Assembly (NCBI GenBank): GCA_900155495.1
Contig: FTLJ01000788.1
Span: 1 to 57,422, forward strand
DNA: 57,422 nucleotides
Source of the DNA: Porogramme epimiltina
Lineage: Eukaryota > Basidiomycota > Agaricomycetes > Polyporales > Polyporaceae
Direction of reading: 5' to 3'
A model generated the notes under the pieces. That model was not told the origin of the DNA. It made no database searches and was given only the letters and a program-made list of their open reading frames with translations. A program made the translations under genes and the position numbers. Every line of letters starts with the position of its first letter. Positions within the stretch are counted from its first letter, which is position 1. Shown here one piece after another: positions 11,161 to 22,064 of the stretch.

Positions 11161-13042
11161 ATGTCGACCCGGGCAACTCGATCCAAGGGCTCCTCTGCTT
11201 CCACTAGAAAGGCTGCACCTCAGACAAAATCCGCGAAGGGAAGGTCCAAGAAGTCCAAGAAGGCTGTAGATGTTGCAGAAGAGGAACGCGATAGTACCCT
11301 TGAGGACGCCTCAGAGGACGCGTCCGAACCCGAATCTCTGCATAGCGACGCGCTGGATGAAGACGACGACGATTTCGATGACGCGCCCCGAAAGGGGACG
11401 AAGCGCAAACGGTCATCGGCATCGCCAAAGAAGACCCCGTCGCGTGGGGCTGCTCAAGGGAAGGCACCCGCGAAGGGCAAGGGAAACGCTACTCGAAAGA
11501 GGCGAAAGACCGTCAAGGAGAGCGATGCTGAAGAGAGCGAGTTTGAGCTGGAACTGGAAGAAGGACAGGAGATCGTCGGAGTGGTCGTTCAAGCCCCGAA
11601 GACAGGGCGAGGTACGTGTTATGCTTATACGAATACGAGGGGGTGAAATGTCAACGGAACGGGTGTTGCCAGTTCCCGCTGGACAAATATCACAGAACAC
11701 GCTCGAATTTCTGTCCCAGCTGAAGAAACCGGAGTGTAATGATCGAGAGTGGTGAGTAAAGGCTTAGTGGATGAGTGAACGATCACTTAAGGTTCCCTTG
11801 GTCTAGGTTCAAGCTACATGGTCAATCTTATCACCACTTTTGAAGGCGCACATTCTGACGCACCTCCATTAGAACCGATCTACCGGTTAGCAGAAAGCGA
11901 GTGGAAGGCGTTCGTGGAGCACTTCACGGATCTTCTCGTCGACGCCGACCCCCAGGTTCCCCATTTACCTCCTAAAGACGTCATACATCGAATATACCGC
12001 GACGTGAGTTTCACGTCTCTCTTCCTAGGATCAGCAGCAAGGCGTCAAACTAATGACCTTCTGTCCAGATACGCTTCAGCAATGACAAGACTCCATACAA
12101 GACGGGTTTCTCAGCAAGTTTTTCGCGGAGTGGGCGCAAAGGCATATTCGCAGGATGTAAAGGGTTCCCCCATCTTGTATATTCGCATACTCATTGCTTT
12201 TTTGGTCTCAACAGACCACATGTACGTGCACGGTTGCTCCGTTTCGTGGGGGCGCTGATTCTCAGGAACCGCGCTACACTTACAGAGCAGGTCAGGAGCT
12301 CACAGCATCATATGTCCTCTCGTCCTAACTCTCCGGACATATTTAGTTAAATCAAACGGAGAAAGCATTATCGCCGCTGGGTCGTGGTGTCCCGGCAAGA
12401 ACGAGCTTGCGACGATCCGGTACGCATCGGCGACATACCCCTTCCATTCTCCCCTCTGTTTTCGTACGTATACTGTACACTGACAGCCGAGCCCGCGCAT
12501 AGGAGCAACCTCCAACGCTCCTCGCGTCGTCTGCGCGAGGTCATCTCCTCCCCAGATTTTGAAGCCTTGTTTGGTCCGGCGCAACCACACCCTAAGGGCG
12601 CACGGCAGAACATCTTTGGAATGGACGACGAACTAAAGATCGCGCCGAAGGGCGTCGAGAAGACACACAAGTGAGCGCACATTGTCAATCCCCGTATTGC
12701 TTGACTTCCGAGCTGACGTCTTCTTTCACAGGGATATTGACCTCCTGAAGTGTCGTTCGTTCGCAGTAGTGTACAGGTGCGCTCATGTTTCCTTGTAGCG
12801 CGCTTGAAGATGCGTGTTGACCGGGGTATTATGCAGGTTCACGGATAAGCAGGTACTGTCTCCCGAGTTCAAAAACGAGCTTGTTGGCGTGGCCAAGATT
12901 GTGCGGCCATTCGTCCACTGGTACGTTGCCATCTATTCGTCGGTTTCGTATCGGGGCTAACATGGGGCTTCTCGCTGCCAGCTTAAATGACCTTATGACC
13001 ATTCAAGCTCCAGACAGTGACGACTCTGACGGAGAAGACGGA

Positions 13043-13075
<33 letters not shown>

Positions 13076-13087
13076 GACAACGAGTAG
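11161..13087 (+). CDS. DUF2461 (TIGR02453-type) protein, tandem copy A
   Basis: Eleven exons (11161-11611, 11673-11751, 11807-11820, 11873-12003, 12069-12156, 12215-12232, 12347-12419, 12503-12670, 12732-12776, 12837-12920, 12982-13087) give 418 residues with all junctions in frame. Residues 1-130 are a low-complexity, Lys/Arg/Ser-rich head with acidic patches and likely nuclear localisation signals (KGTKRKR, TRKRRK). The DUF2461 core follows: LEFLSQLKKPECNDREWF, the DVIHRIYRD block, then TPYKTGFSASFSRSGRKG with the family's signature TPYKT..G..FS..GRK, and the NELATIR and DIDLLKCRSF segments. The tail is a poly-Asp/Glu run encoded by repeated GAGGAC units. The biochemical function of this family is unknown. 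The head and tail suggest a nuclear protein binding nucleic acid or histones, which is inference. Exons of 14 and 18 nt occur. It is the better-preserved member of the pair. Confidence 0.9.
13045..13080 (+). repeat. GAGGAC hexanucleotide run coding the acidic tail
   Basis: Repeated GA(G/C)GA units encode the Asp/Glu tail of copy A. Copy B has a shorter run near 15625-15652. Copy number differs between the paralogues, as expected from slippage. Confidence 0.7.
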
Positions 13088-13595
13088 GCGGTAACGCCGA
13101 GCGCGCCTGTGGATTTGGACGACGCCGAGGAGTAGGCTGTAACGCCGACCGAGTCTATGGATTTTTGGATATATTCTGCATCTGGTATGAGACTTATGTG
13201 ATAATCGTCCTGGCTTCTGATTGCTCCTTTATAGCTGCATTATGAGGGACTTCTTGTATGTATCTTTAATGCAGAGTATTTTAATGTGTTTTGTCAACTA
13301 TAGCTACTAGGAACTATCTGAGGTACAACACCGTGTGTGTAGATCAATATCCTAAATGACGGTGATGCTAGCTAGGTATCCTCCCCATCCTCCGCCGCAT
13401 TACTGCTACGAGTTCTTCCCAAAACACATCATATTAATACGCTACGTACAGAGTTTCAGCTACCCTGGTCTCGCCGCGAGTCTCAAAGAACGACGTATAC
13501 CAGATGTCGGGGATAGCAGTTGCACGCATCATGGTATGAGTCAATCAATGAGCCAGGTCAGTCTCGACCTCTCGATGTCCACGGGCGGCGGGGAC
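13088..13595. other. Spacer between the DUF2461 copies
   Basis: It begins with a GGCGGTAACGCCGA-type 3' flank that is found again after copy B at 15659. A second, partly altered version of the same phrase (GGCTGTAACGCCGA) follows about 45 nt later, so the 3' flank is itself partly duplicated. No gene is seen in the rest. Confidence 0.55.
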
Positions 13596-13744
13596 GGCCT
13601 ACGACGCGTATCACGTGCCTCGACGCGACCAACGCGTCGGGCTCCATCACGGAGGGGAGGCTTCTGCTGACTACGCCCAGTTAAATAGTCCCCAGTTGCC
13701 AACGGCCAGCTCAGCTGCCCTCACTCTGCACCCCGTACTAAGCC
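13596..13744 (+). repeat. Promoter block shared by the two DUF2461 genes, copy B
   Basis: The counterpart of 11024-11160, with the same CACGTG, GACGCG, CTTCTGCTGACTA and TTGCCAACGGCCA features in the same order, diverged by substitutions and small indels. Confidence 0.6.
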
Positions 13745-15658
13745 ATGTCGACTCGGTCAACTCGACCCAAGGGTCCGTCTGCTTCTGCTCGAAAACCGGC
13801 GCCTCGGGCGAAAACCGCGAAGGCTCAACCCAAGAAGTTCAACGGCAAGAAGTCCAAGAAAGTCGCAGACGACGCAGAAGAGGACTATGACAGTACCCAA
13901 GAGAGTGCCTCAGAGAGTGCGTCTGAAGCTGAGTATATGGACAGCGACGCGTTAGATGAAGACGATGATGATTTCGACGACTCCGAGCCTCAGAAAGGGG
14001 CCACGAAGCGCAAACGGCTGTCAGTGACGCCCAAGAAGGCCCCGTCGCGCGGAGCTGCTATGGGGAAGGCTTACGCAAAGGGTAAGGAGAGCGCTGCGCA
14101 GAAGAAACGGAAGACCGCCAAGGAGAGTGATGCGGAAGAGAGTGAGTTCGAGCTAGACTTGGAAGAAGGGCAGGAAATCGTCGGGGTGGTCGTTCAAGCC
14201 CCGAAGACAGGGCGAGGTACGTGCCGTCTTTCCTATGAGGTAGTCCAACGCCAGTTGAGCCCGTTGTTAGTGCCCCCTGGGCAAATATCTCAGAACACGC
14301 TTAACTTCTTGGCTCAACTCAAGAAGCCGGAGTGCAATGACCGAGAGTGGTGAGTGGAGTCTCAGTGAACCAAAGGTCTGTCGTCTGAGTTTTCGCTGGC
14401 GTAGGTTTAAGCTACATGGTCAGTTTTATTATCTTCCTTAAAAGGATGCTCTCTCATATGTTTCCATTAGAACCGATCTACCGGTTGGCAGAAAGCGAGT
14501 GGAAGGCGTTCTTAGAACACTTCACAGATCTTCTCGTCGAGGCCGACCCTCAGATCCCTCATTTGCCCCCGAAAGACGTCATACATAGAATATATCGCGA
14601 TGTGAGTCCAATGCGTATCTTGGCCAAGCAGAAAGCCTTCGACTAGTGACCTCCTTCTAGACACGGTTCAGCAATGACAAGAGACCGTACAAGACGGGCT
14701 TCGCGGCAAGTTTCACGCGGAGTGGGCGTAAGGGCATATTCGCAGGATGTAAGAGATTCTCCTATGTTATATCTCAGCGTGCTGATTCCGTCTTCTCCTT
14801 TTAGATAGCATGTGCGTATACGATAACTCAGTTTCGCGGAAACGCTAATCCACGGCAACGGTTCCATACACACAGATCAGGTCAGGAAAACTCACTGCCA
14901 TGTTTTGCCTCATCCTAACAGTCCATACACTTTAGTCATACCCGGTGGGGAGAGCCTCATCGGCGCTGGGGCCTGGCAGCCTGGTAAGAACGAGCTCGCG
15001 ACGATCCGGTGCGTGTTGACATCGTACCTCCCATTCTCTCCGTGCTTTGGTGCTCTGTTATGCTGACAGGTGAACCACACGCAGGAGCAACCTTCAGCGC
15101 TCCTCGCGCCGCCTGCGGGAGATCATCTCCGCACCCGAGTTCGAAGCCTTGTTTGGCCCGGCGCGACCGCATCCTAAGGGCGCACAGCAGAACATCTTCG
15201 GAATGCAAGACGAACTCAAGGTTGCACCCAAGGGTGTTGACAAGACGCATAAGTGAGCGCGCATGATTAGTCTTCTATGGATTGTTCGTCTTGTAAGCTC
15301 ACGGATTCTTTCACAGGGACATCGACCTCCTTAAGTGCCGTTCGTTCGTAGTATTCCACAAGTGCATAAACTTTCCCTTGCGCTGCCCTTGAGTGCACAC
15401 ATTGATCCCGACAACGTATAGATTCACAGATGAGCAAGTGCTGTCTCCTGAGTTCAAGAATGAGCTACTGCGCATAGTCAAGATTGTCCAGCCTCTTGTC
15501 TACTGGTACGTCACGCTTGGTTTGTCGATTCAGTATCAGGACTCATGGGACTCCTGGCTCCTAGCATGAACGACTTGATGACGATCCAAGATCCGGACAG
15601 CGATGACTCTGACGGAGAAGACGGAGATGAGGACGAGGACGAGGGGGACAACGAATAG
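13745..15658 (+). CDS. DUF2461 protein, tandem copy B, with a lost splice donor
   Basis: A close tandem paralogue of the gene at 11161, with the same Lys-rich head, the same domain order and the same intron positions. The core blocks (LNFLAQLKKPECNDREWF, EPIYRLAESEWKAF, the TPYKT/GRK region, NELATIR, DIDLLKCRSF) and the acidic tail are all readable. The odd point is the exon equivalent to copy A's 18-nt exon 6, at 14805-14822. The bases after it, where GT should stand (14823-14824), are AT, so the next intron lacks a normal donor. Reading through meets a stop within nine codons. Because that exon is 18 nt, skipping it keeps the frame and costs only six residues, so a near-complete protein remains possible. 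It may be functional through exon skipping, or an early pseudogene. Function is unknown, as for copy A. Confidence 0.75.
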
Positions 15659-15775
15659 GCGGTAACGCCGAGCGCGCCTGTGGATTTTGGATATGTTCTC
15701 GATCTGGTATGAGACTTTCGTTCGTTGTGCTTCCGCTCTCCCGAGTTAGAGGTCGTTTTGGTGCGACGGCAATTG

Positions 15776-15873
15776 TGAGGTTCCGGATCACCGCCAAGTT
15801 TTGGGCGGCGTCGGTAGCGGGGGAACCTCGATCATCTCCGAAGCTCGCCGTTTGGAGGTGACCGAGGTTCCCC
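15776..15873. repeat. Inverted repeat with GAGGTTCC arms
   Basis: GGGGAACCTCG at 15820-15830 is the exact reverse complement of CGAGGTTCCCC at 15863-15873, an 11-bp stem with a 32-nt loop. A third GAGGTTCC lies just upstream near 15777. It sits in the spacer after DUF2461 copy B. It could be a hairpin at a transcript end or a small mobile-element footprint; neither is shown. Confidence 0.5.
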
Positions 15874-16440
15874 GCCCGACTTGTTCGATGTGCAGTCGTC
15901 TTGCATTGAGGGAACAGCCCTTTCGTCCGATATGGATCACAGCGTGAACGAAGCCACGTAAATGTCACAGCCTCTATATGCAACTGCTGGTGTCGGGCGG
16001 GCGCGCCCTTAAGCGACACCGCTTCGGCATCCTACGGGTGCGTCGCCGACCGAAGGCAGGAAGCATGCCCGACTTTCTCGGTTCGACATTGCGAGCCCAT
16101 CACGCGCCTCTCCGCATCAGTGGTATTGAACGCCGCACTTGCGCTTGAGTCCCGACGCTGATGCGGTGCGGCGTTGGACCTCCCCTACTGGACACCGCTC
16201 ATCCTGTGACATCGCTTTGCTAGCTTCCGGACGCGAGCGCACGTGGCGCTCGGGCTTCGCTGGGTACCCGCAAAGACGATATAAGATGTTCAACCTTCAC
16301 AGGGAGGCATCTCGTTTCTTTCTCCCTTCTCGGCCCCTCCTTTTCATTGAATTTCGCTTGCGGTCGCGTCGAGTTCTCTTCTTTTTGACACGCACCCTTC
16401 TCTCTCTTGACACCTTCACACCACCTGTCCTCCGACAAAC
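15874..16440. other. Promoter-side spacer of the alpha/beta-hydrolase gene
   Basis: No gene is visible. It holds two crossing inverted-repeat pairs at 16112-16175, a TATA-like TATAAG at 16280-16285 and a long CT-rich leader directly before the start codon at 16441. Confidence 0.55.
16280..16285 (+). promoter_or_regulatory. TATA-like box of the TAP-like hydrolase gene
   Basis: TATAAG about 155 nt upstream of the ATG, followed by a pyrimidine-rich leader. Inferred from position. Confidence 0.45.
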
Positions 16441-18769
16441 ATGGGCTGGAGGGCGAGCGTTTCTGCGCTTCTCAAGTTTTACCTTGCCGGTTCGGTCGCG
16501 ACGACTGCAGCATCCCCTGCCCCCAATACTGTAGGCGAGGTCGTGTGGGGCCAGACCTGCACAGGGAGCGGTATAATGCCCGGTGTTGAATGTGGCTATG
16601 CTATGTGATTAGTTCCCTCAATGCGCCTCGCAAACGCATGCTAATCAACTCCTTCAGTGTTCCCTTGGATTACTTCGACCCAAGCGTAGGCGTCGCCAAG
16701 GTCGCCCTTGCCCGATTGAATGCGACGAGCGGGAACCGGCGGGGCAGCGTTTTCATCAACCCGGGCGGACCTGGTGGTTCCGGTGTTTCTATCTTGACTT
16801 CTTCCGGTGATGTACTACAAGGAGCGGTAAGATTCTAGTTTGAGGCCAAACAAGTATGGTGCGTTGTTTACGAAGCTTGTTTCTGGCTCTATAGATTGGC
16901 GAAGATTGGGACATTATCGGGTTCGACCCAAGAGGCATAGGCGCAACCGAGTGAGGCTTACTCTTTTTCATGTTTTATGCGTACTAACCTTCTCTGTCGC
17001 CTCTCGCAGACCCCCAACTAAGTGCTTCCCGAGTCCTGAAGCTCGCACAGCTTTCCTCGCGAACACAGTCCTTCAACGCAGCTATGACGTTAGCCCAAAC
17101 GTTACTGACGAAGCGAACCGGAACCACCTCATTGAGCTCCAGCGGGATGCGAACACGCTATATAAGACTCAATTTGCGATCTGCGCGCAGACAATGGGCG
17201 ATCTGCTCAAGTACGCCGGGACGAGCACCGTAGTGCGCGACATTGATCTCCTTACGACACTCATCGACGGCGAGGATGCTTTGATGTGCGTGCGACCTCA
17301 ATTTGCTTCCTTTGAAGTCTCAAGCTAATGAATTTGAAGTAATTTCTACGGCCTCTCATATGGTACTATCATGGGGCAATACCTCGTTAACATGTGCGTG
17401 CCGCCTGTCTCGCCTCTTTGGAGGTTGCTAACAATAACACACCATCTAGGTTCCCGGACCGTGTTGGACGAGTAGTAATCGACGGTGTCGCTGACGCCCA
17501 CATGTGGTCAAGTAAGTTTGGAGCTTCGTTGCTCTCACACCAACACTGTATACTCATTGTCACATACAGCTGTCCCTCCATTCCAACGATTGCCGTTTTA
17601 CCTCAACTCGACCGAGGACACATACAAGCTCTTTTATCAGAGATGCGCTGAGGTATGGGTTAGGCATCTCCTCACTCCATCCTCGCCTGATTGCTATGTT
17701 GCTCTAGAGCGGTCCCTCCCTTTGCGCACTTGCATCAACTGACAACGAGGATCCGAACGCTATCATGGCACGTGTTGAGGCGTTTATAGACGATCTCTAC
17801 ATCGCTCCCCTCCCAGTGCCGAACGCCACATTACCTGGGATCCTCACTAGCGGTCGTGCTCGCCGTATGTTTCCTTCGGCATCCCACTAGGGTCACTATA
17901 ACTCATGTGTCTACTCTTCAGTGGCAATGATGAGCGCTCTGGAAGAGCCTGATCTGTGGTCAGACATTGCAAAAGCCATCGCTCACGCCATGGCTGGCGA
18001 CGGTTTCATATTGCTGGTAGTGGCCAGTCAACAAGAGCTGGTTGATCTCGAACGCTCGGCGGTAACGTGTAATGACGTGAAGCCGTTTGCTCCGCCAACT
18101 GCCGAAGAGATTATCGACGAGTCGCTCTTTGCGCTCGAAAACGTCTCTCGCTTCGGCTTCGCGGTCACAACCAGCGAGCCTGACAATGGGTGCGAGTATT
18201 GGCCTGTGACGCCGCCGGAGCGTTTCGAAGGTCCGTTCAACAACACTCTCAACAACCCTATCCTCATCGTTAGTAACACGGTGAGTGCATCGTGGGGGCC
18301 TCGTATGTGGGTCGAGCTGATCGCGACTTTGACGTTGTAGAGAGACCCGGTGACACCCCTCCTTGGCGGCCAGATAGTGCACGACACAATGGGGAACAAC
18401 TCCGCACTCCTCGTTCAGGACGGTCCGGGCCACACTTCGTTCCGAGTCAAGTCGACCTGCACGATCCGGGCAACGCGCGCGTTCTTCGCTAACGGCACTC
18501 TCCCTGCACCCGGTACGGTCTGCCCGGTCGACTACCCGAACCCATTCGTACCCGTGGCGAGAAACTCGGGCTCGGATTCTAACAGCTCCAGCTCCGTTGC
18601 CGTGTCTGCTGCTTCTGCGACCGCTGTGGCGACTAGCAGGGCGGTATCGGCTATGGTTAGTGCCCGCGAGCCCGACTTTAACTCGGAGGCTTTCGCCAAT
18701 GCCCACCAGAAGCTTCGCGAGACTCTCCGTAGGAGGAGGTACCCCACGGAGGCTTTCGGACGCACATGA
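16441..18769 (+). CDS. Secreted alpha/beta-hydrolase with TAP-like C-terminus (tripeptidyl-aminopeptidase type)
   Basis: Bacterial relatives of this family remove short peptides from protein N-termini; fungal members are mostly uncharacterised serine hydrolases. About nine exons join into one frame of roughly 560 residues. A signal peptide (SVSALLKFYLAGSVATTAA) is followed by the CGYAIVPLDYFDP entry motif, then the oxyanion segment INPGGPGGSG, then DIIGFDPRGIGAT. The nucleophile elbow is NFYGLSYGTIMGQY with the catalytic Ser. The C-terminal TAP-like domain supplies the other two catalytic residues, Asp in NTRDPVTPL and His in QDGPGHTSF. After the catalytic domain there is a Ser/Ala/Thr-rich segment and a basic end (LRETLRRRRYP), an unusual extension. 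The complete triad argues for activity. Extracellular location is inferred. Confidence 0.9.
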
Positions 18770-19288
18770 CGACTCTGCGTATGATTTATCACGCTACATC
18801 AAGCGGATCTTGGGCTCTGTATATCACTGTATGTGCGCATCTGTCGATATAGTAGTCACTAGGTACTATTGTCATTGGGGGTGGTGTATTGACTCTTTGT
18901 CGAAGGCGGTAATTAGTCTACTAGTGCCATTATTACGGATGGACTCTGCTTGTTTACAGTGCTTGGTACCTTTTTAATGTGATCACATACCCTAACTATG
19001 CGCTAGTGTGGACCCAAGAATATCATGTGTTCGAGAAATTCACTCATTTTAATCGGCTGGGTGTTGATTGTCTTCGACCGTACGGAACTGGGGAGGAGAG
19101 TCGGTCCGCCCGGTCCGCACGCATTCCTGAGCGCCCGACATATTTTTGCTTCTGCGAGAACGGGCGTCTGTTTTCACTCCTCCCCTCCTTCAGTCGTAGC
19201 CCTCCTCCCCTCTCGTTGTCGGCTGTCTTCCACCTTCATAGTCTCTGCTATCCTTCTTTCAACTGTCTGCTTTATGTCCCATAACACT
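18770..19288. other. Spacer between the hydrolase and helicase genes
   Basis: This holds the hydrolase 3' flank and the helicase promoter, with a CT-rich tract at 19180-19270. No separate gene is visible. Confidence 0.55.
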
Positions 19289-22064
19289 ATGGCTCAAGCA
19301 GGTCCATCAAACTTGGGGAAACAAAAGAAAGGACGGAAGCCAAATGATCCCAAAGTCAAGTCGAAGAAGGCTCGAAAACTCAGTGAGGCCAAAGTATTGG
19401 CCGACCTCGAGCAAGCTGCGCTCGACTTTGTGAGCATACAGCGGCGCGGTATCCTATATCTATGCTCATTGACACAAGGTCTGGAATAGGAACCTCCACC
19501 TAGACTAAAGCACTTCGCAGACCTTCCGATCTCTGAGAACACGAAGCGAGGTGCGTAGCATATACCGGGCATTGTGGTGTCTGTTCGCCGATGGGCTACT
19601 TCTTCAGGGCTCAAACGCGCCTTTTTCGTCGACATGACCGACATTCAAGCTAAGAGTCTCCCGGTTTCTATCAAGGGCAAAGACGTCCTCGGCGCAGCGC
19701 GCACCGGCAGCGGCAAGACTCTTGCTTTCCTCATCCCAGTCCTCGAGGTGCTTTATCGTCAAAAATGGGGTCCGCAGGATGGCTTGGGTGCCCTGATCAT
19801 TTCTCCCACACGAGAACTGGTGCGTGGACCCTCTCTATCAACTCGTCCCTCGTACCGACATTTCAGTAGGCCGTCCAAATCTTCGAAGTTCTTCGGAGCA
19901 TAGGCGGCCACCATAGCTTCTCTGCGGGGCTCGTGATTGGTGGGAAGAATCTGAAGGATGAGAGGGAGAGGTTGTCCCGAATGAATATCCTCGTTGCAAC
20001 GCCTGGACGTCTTCTACAGCACATGGACCAGACAATTGGGTTTGAATGTGACAACTTGCAGGTCCTTGGTACGTCCTACCCCATTGCCATTTTGCTCGTA
20101 TACCCACCTGCCTTCAGTCTTGGATGAAGCAGACCGTATCCTCGACATGGGCTTCCACAAGACTCTCACTGCACTCCTGTCACACCTACCGAAATCGCGT
20201 CAAACACTCCTCTTCTCCGCAACCCAAACACAATCCGTTGCCGACCTTGCTCGCCTTAGTCTCAAGGACCCCATACAAGTGGGAGTCGAAGAGACCCTCG
20301 CACAAGGCGCGACACCCAAAACGCTCGAACAGCACTACGTCATCTGCGAACTACACCACAAGCTGGACGTCCTCTGGAGCTTCATCAAGAGCCACCTTCA
20401 GACCAAGATGCTCGTGTTTATGTCGAGCTGCAAACAGGTGCGATTCGTGTTTGAGACCTTCTGCAAGATGCACCCCGGCATGCCCCTCCTCCACCTGCAT
20501 GGGAAGCAGAAGCAAATGACGCGTCTCGCGACGTTCCAACGCTTCACGGGCATGAAGCACGCGGTACTGCTCGCTACGGATATCGCAGCGCGTGGGCTCG
20601 ACTTCCCCGCCGTCGATTGGGTCGTCCAAATTGATGCGCCAGAAGACTCGGATACGTATATCCACCGCGTGGGCCGTACGGCGCGCTACGAAAGCGCGGG
20701 AAAGGGCCTGTTGCTGCTTTTGCCGAGCGAAGAGGAGGGAATGGTTGCCGCTTTGGGGAAGAAGAACGTGGAGATACAAAAGATCAAGATCAAGGCGAGC
20801 AAGACGATGGAGATCGCAAACCAGTTGCAGAAGCTCGCATTCCAGGATCCGGAGATCAAGTATCTGGGCCAGCGTGTACGTCTGTGACTGTCATAAGTTG
20901 TCTGGTTGCGCTGACCATATCGCGGCAGGCGTTCGTGTCGTACTTGCGCTCCGTGTACCTGCAGAAGGACAAGTCTATCTTTAAGATCGATGAAATGCCT
21001 GTGGAGAAGTTTTCTGAGGCGCTCGGGTTGCCTGGAATGCCTAAGATTAAGTTCCTAAGCAAGGAGATGGCAAAACGAAGGAAGAACGCTTCGCGGGCTG
21101 TCGAGGCACTCGTTCCGGCGCCAAAGTCACCAGATGACGATGACCATAGCGAAGACGAACAAGCTGACTCGTCCGACGAGAGCTCCGACGAGGACGAGGA
21201 CACTCCGGCGACATCAAACCCAGCAGGGGAAAAGGTGCGATCTACCCCTTTGCTTTCTGTTCGTACGTTAAGTGGTGCCCTTTAGGCCAATCGTGTGCGC
21301 ACCAAGTACGACCGTATGTTCGAGCGCAAGAACCAGAACATCCTATCTGAGCACTACTCGAAGCTCGTCGACCATGGCGGGGATGGCAACGACTCGGAGG
21401 ATGGCTTCATCACACTCAAGCGTGCGGACCACGATCTCGAGGACGTCCCCGACACCACGACCGAGTCGGGCTTCACCTCGAAGCGCAAGGCGCGGATGTC
21501 ACTGTCGAAGAAGGCACTCGCCAAATACGGCGAGAAGGGCCACAAGCTTGTATTCGACGACGACGGCCAGGCACACGAAGTGTATGAGATGCAGGACGTC
21601 GCGAGCGTCTTCAAAGACGAACAAGAGGTGCGCGAGGCTGGGAAACGCTTCGCGGAGGCGGAGCGTGGGCGACTGCAGGCGGCGGATGTGGCGGACAAGG
21701 CGGAGGCGAAGGAGAAGAAGCGCGAGAAGAAGCGGAAGCGCAAGGAGCGTGAGCGAGAGGTGCGTTTGATTGTCTTGTTGTACTTGCACCCGGAAACTGA
21801 CGTTCTGATGGAACGAAGGGCGAGGGATATTATGATGACAGCGAGGACGGCGAGGGAGCGATGGGTCCGACGGTTACAGAGTTCTCCGAGGATGATGGGT
21901 ATGTCTCCCCTGAATTTGACTTGCCATCGGAGTCGGAGGGAGATCAAAGGGAAGACGAGCGGCCACCTCCGACTAAGAAGCCGCGCCGGGCTACTGCGCC
22001 GGCTGTTTCTACGTTGGAGGATGAAGAGGCGTTGGCATTGCAGATGTTGCGGAGCAGGAGATAG
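19289..22064 (+). CDS. DBP4: DEAD-box ATP-dependent RNA helicase Dbp4/Hca4 (DDX10 type)
   Basis: A nucleolar RNA helicase required in yeast for early pre-rRNA cleavage and release of U14 snoRNA during small-subunit assembly. The Lys-rich N-terminus leads to a Q-motif region ([10 protein letters not shown]), motif I ARTGSGKT, Ia SPTREL, Ib ATPGRLLQH, motif [15 protein letters not shown], motif [11 protein letters not shown], motif [12 protein letters not shown] and motif [10 protein letters not shown]. After the helicase core comes the Dbp4-type extension: [14 protein letters not shown], acidic patches, a Lys/Arg-rich coiled region ([16 protein letters not shown]) and an acidic tail. Exons join cleanly, for example the acceptor TAG|GCCGTCC after SPTREL. 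Length is about 800 residues, usual for the family. The ATG at 19289 has a good context (A at -3, G at +4). An in-frame ATG lies five codons upstream at 19274 and could be used instead. Confidence 0.95.
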
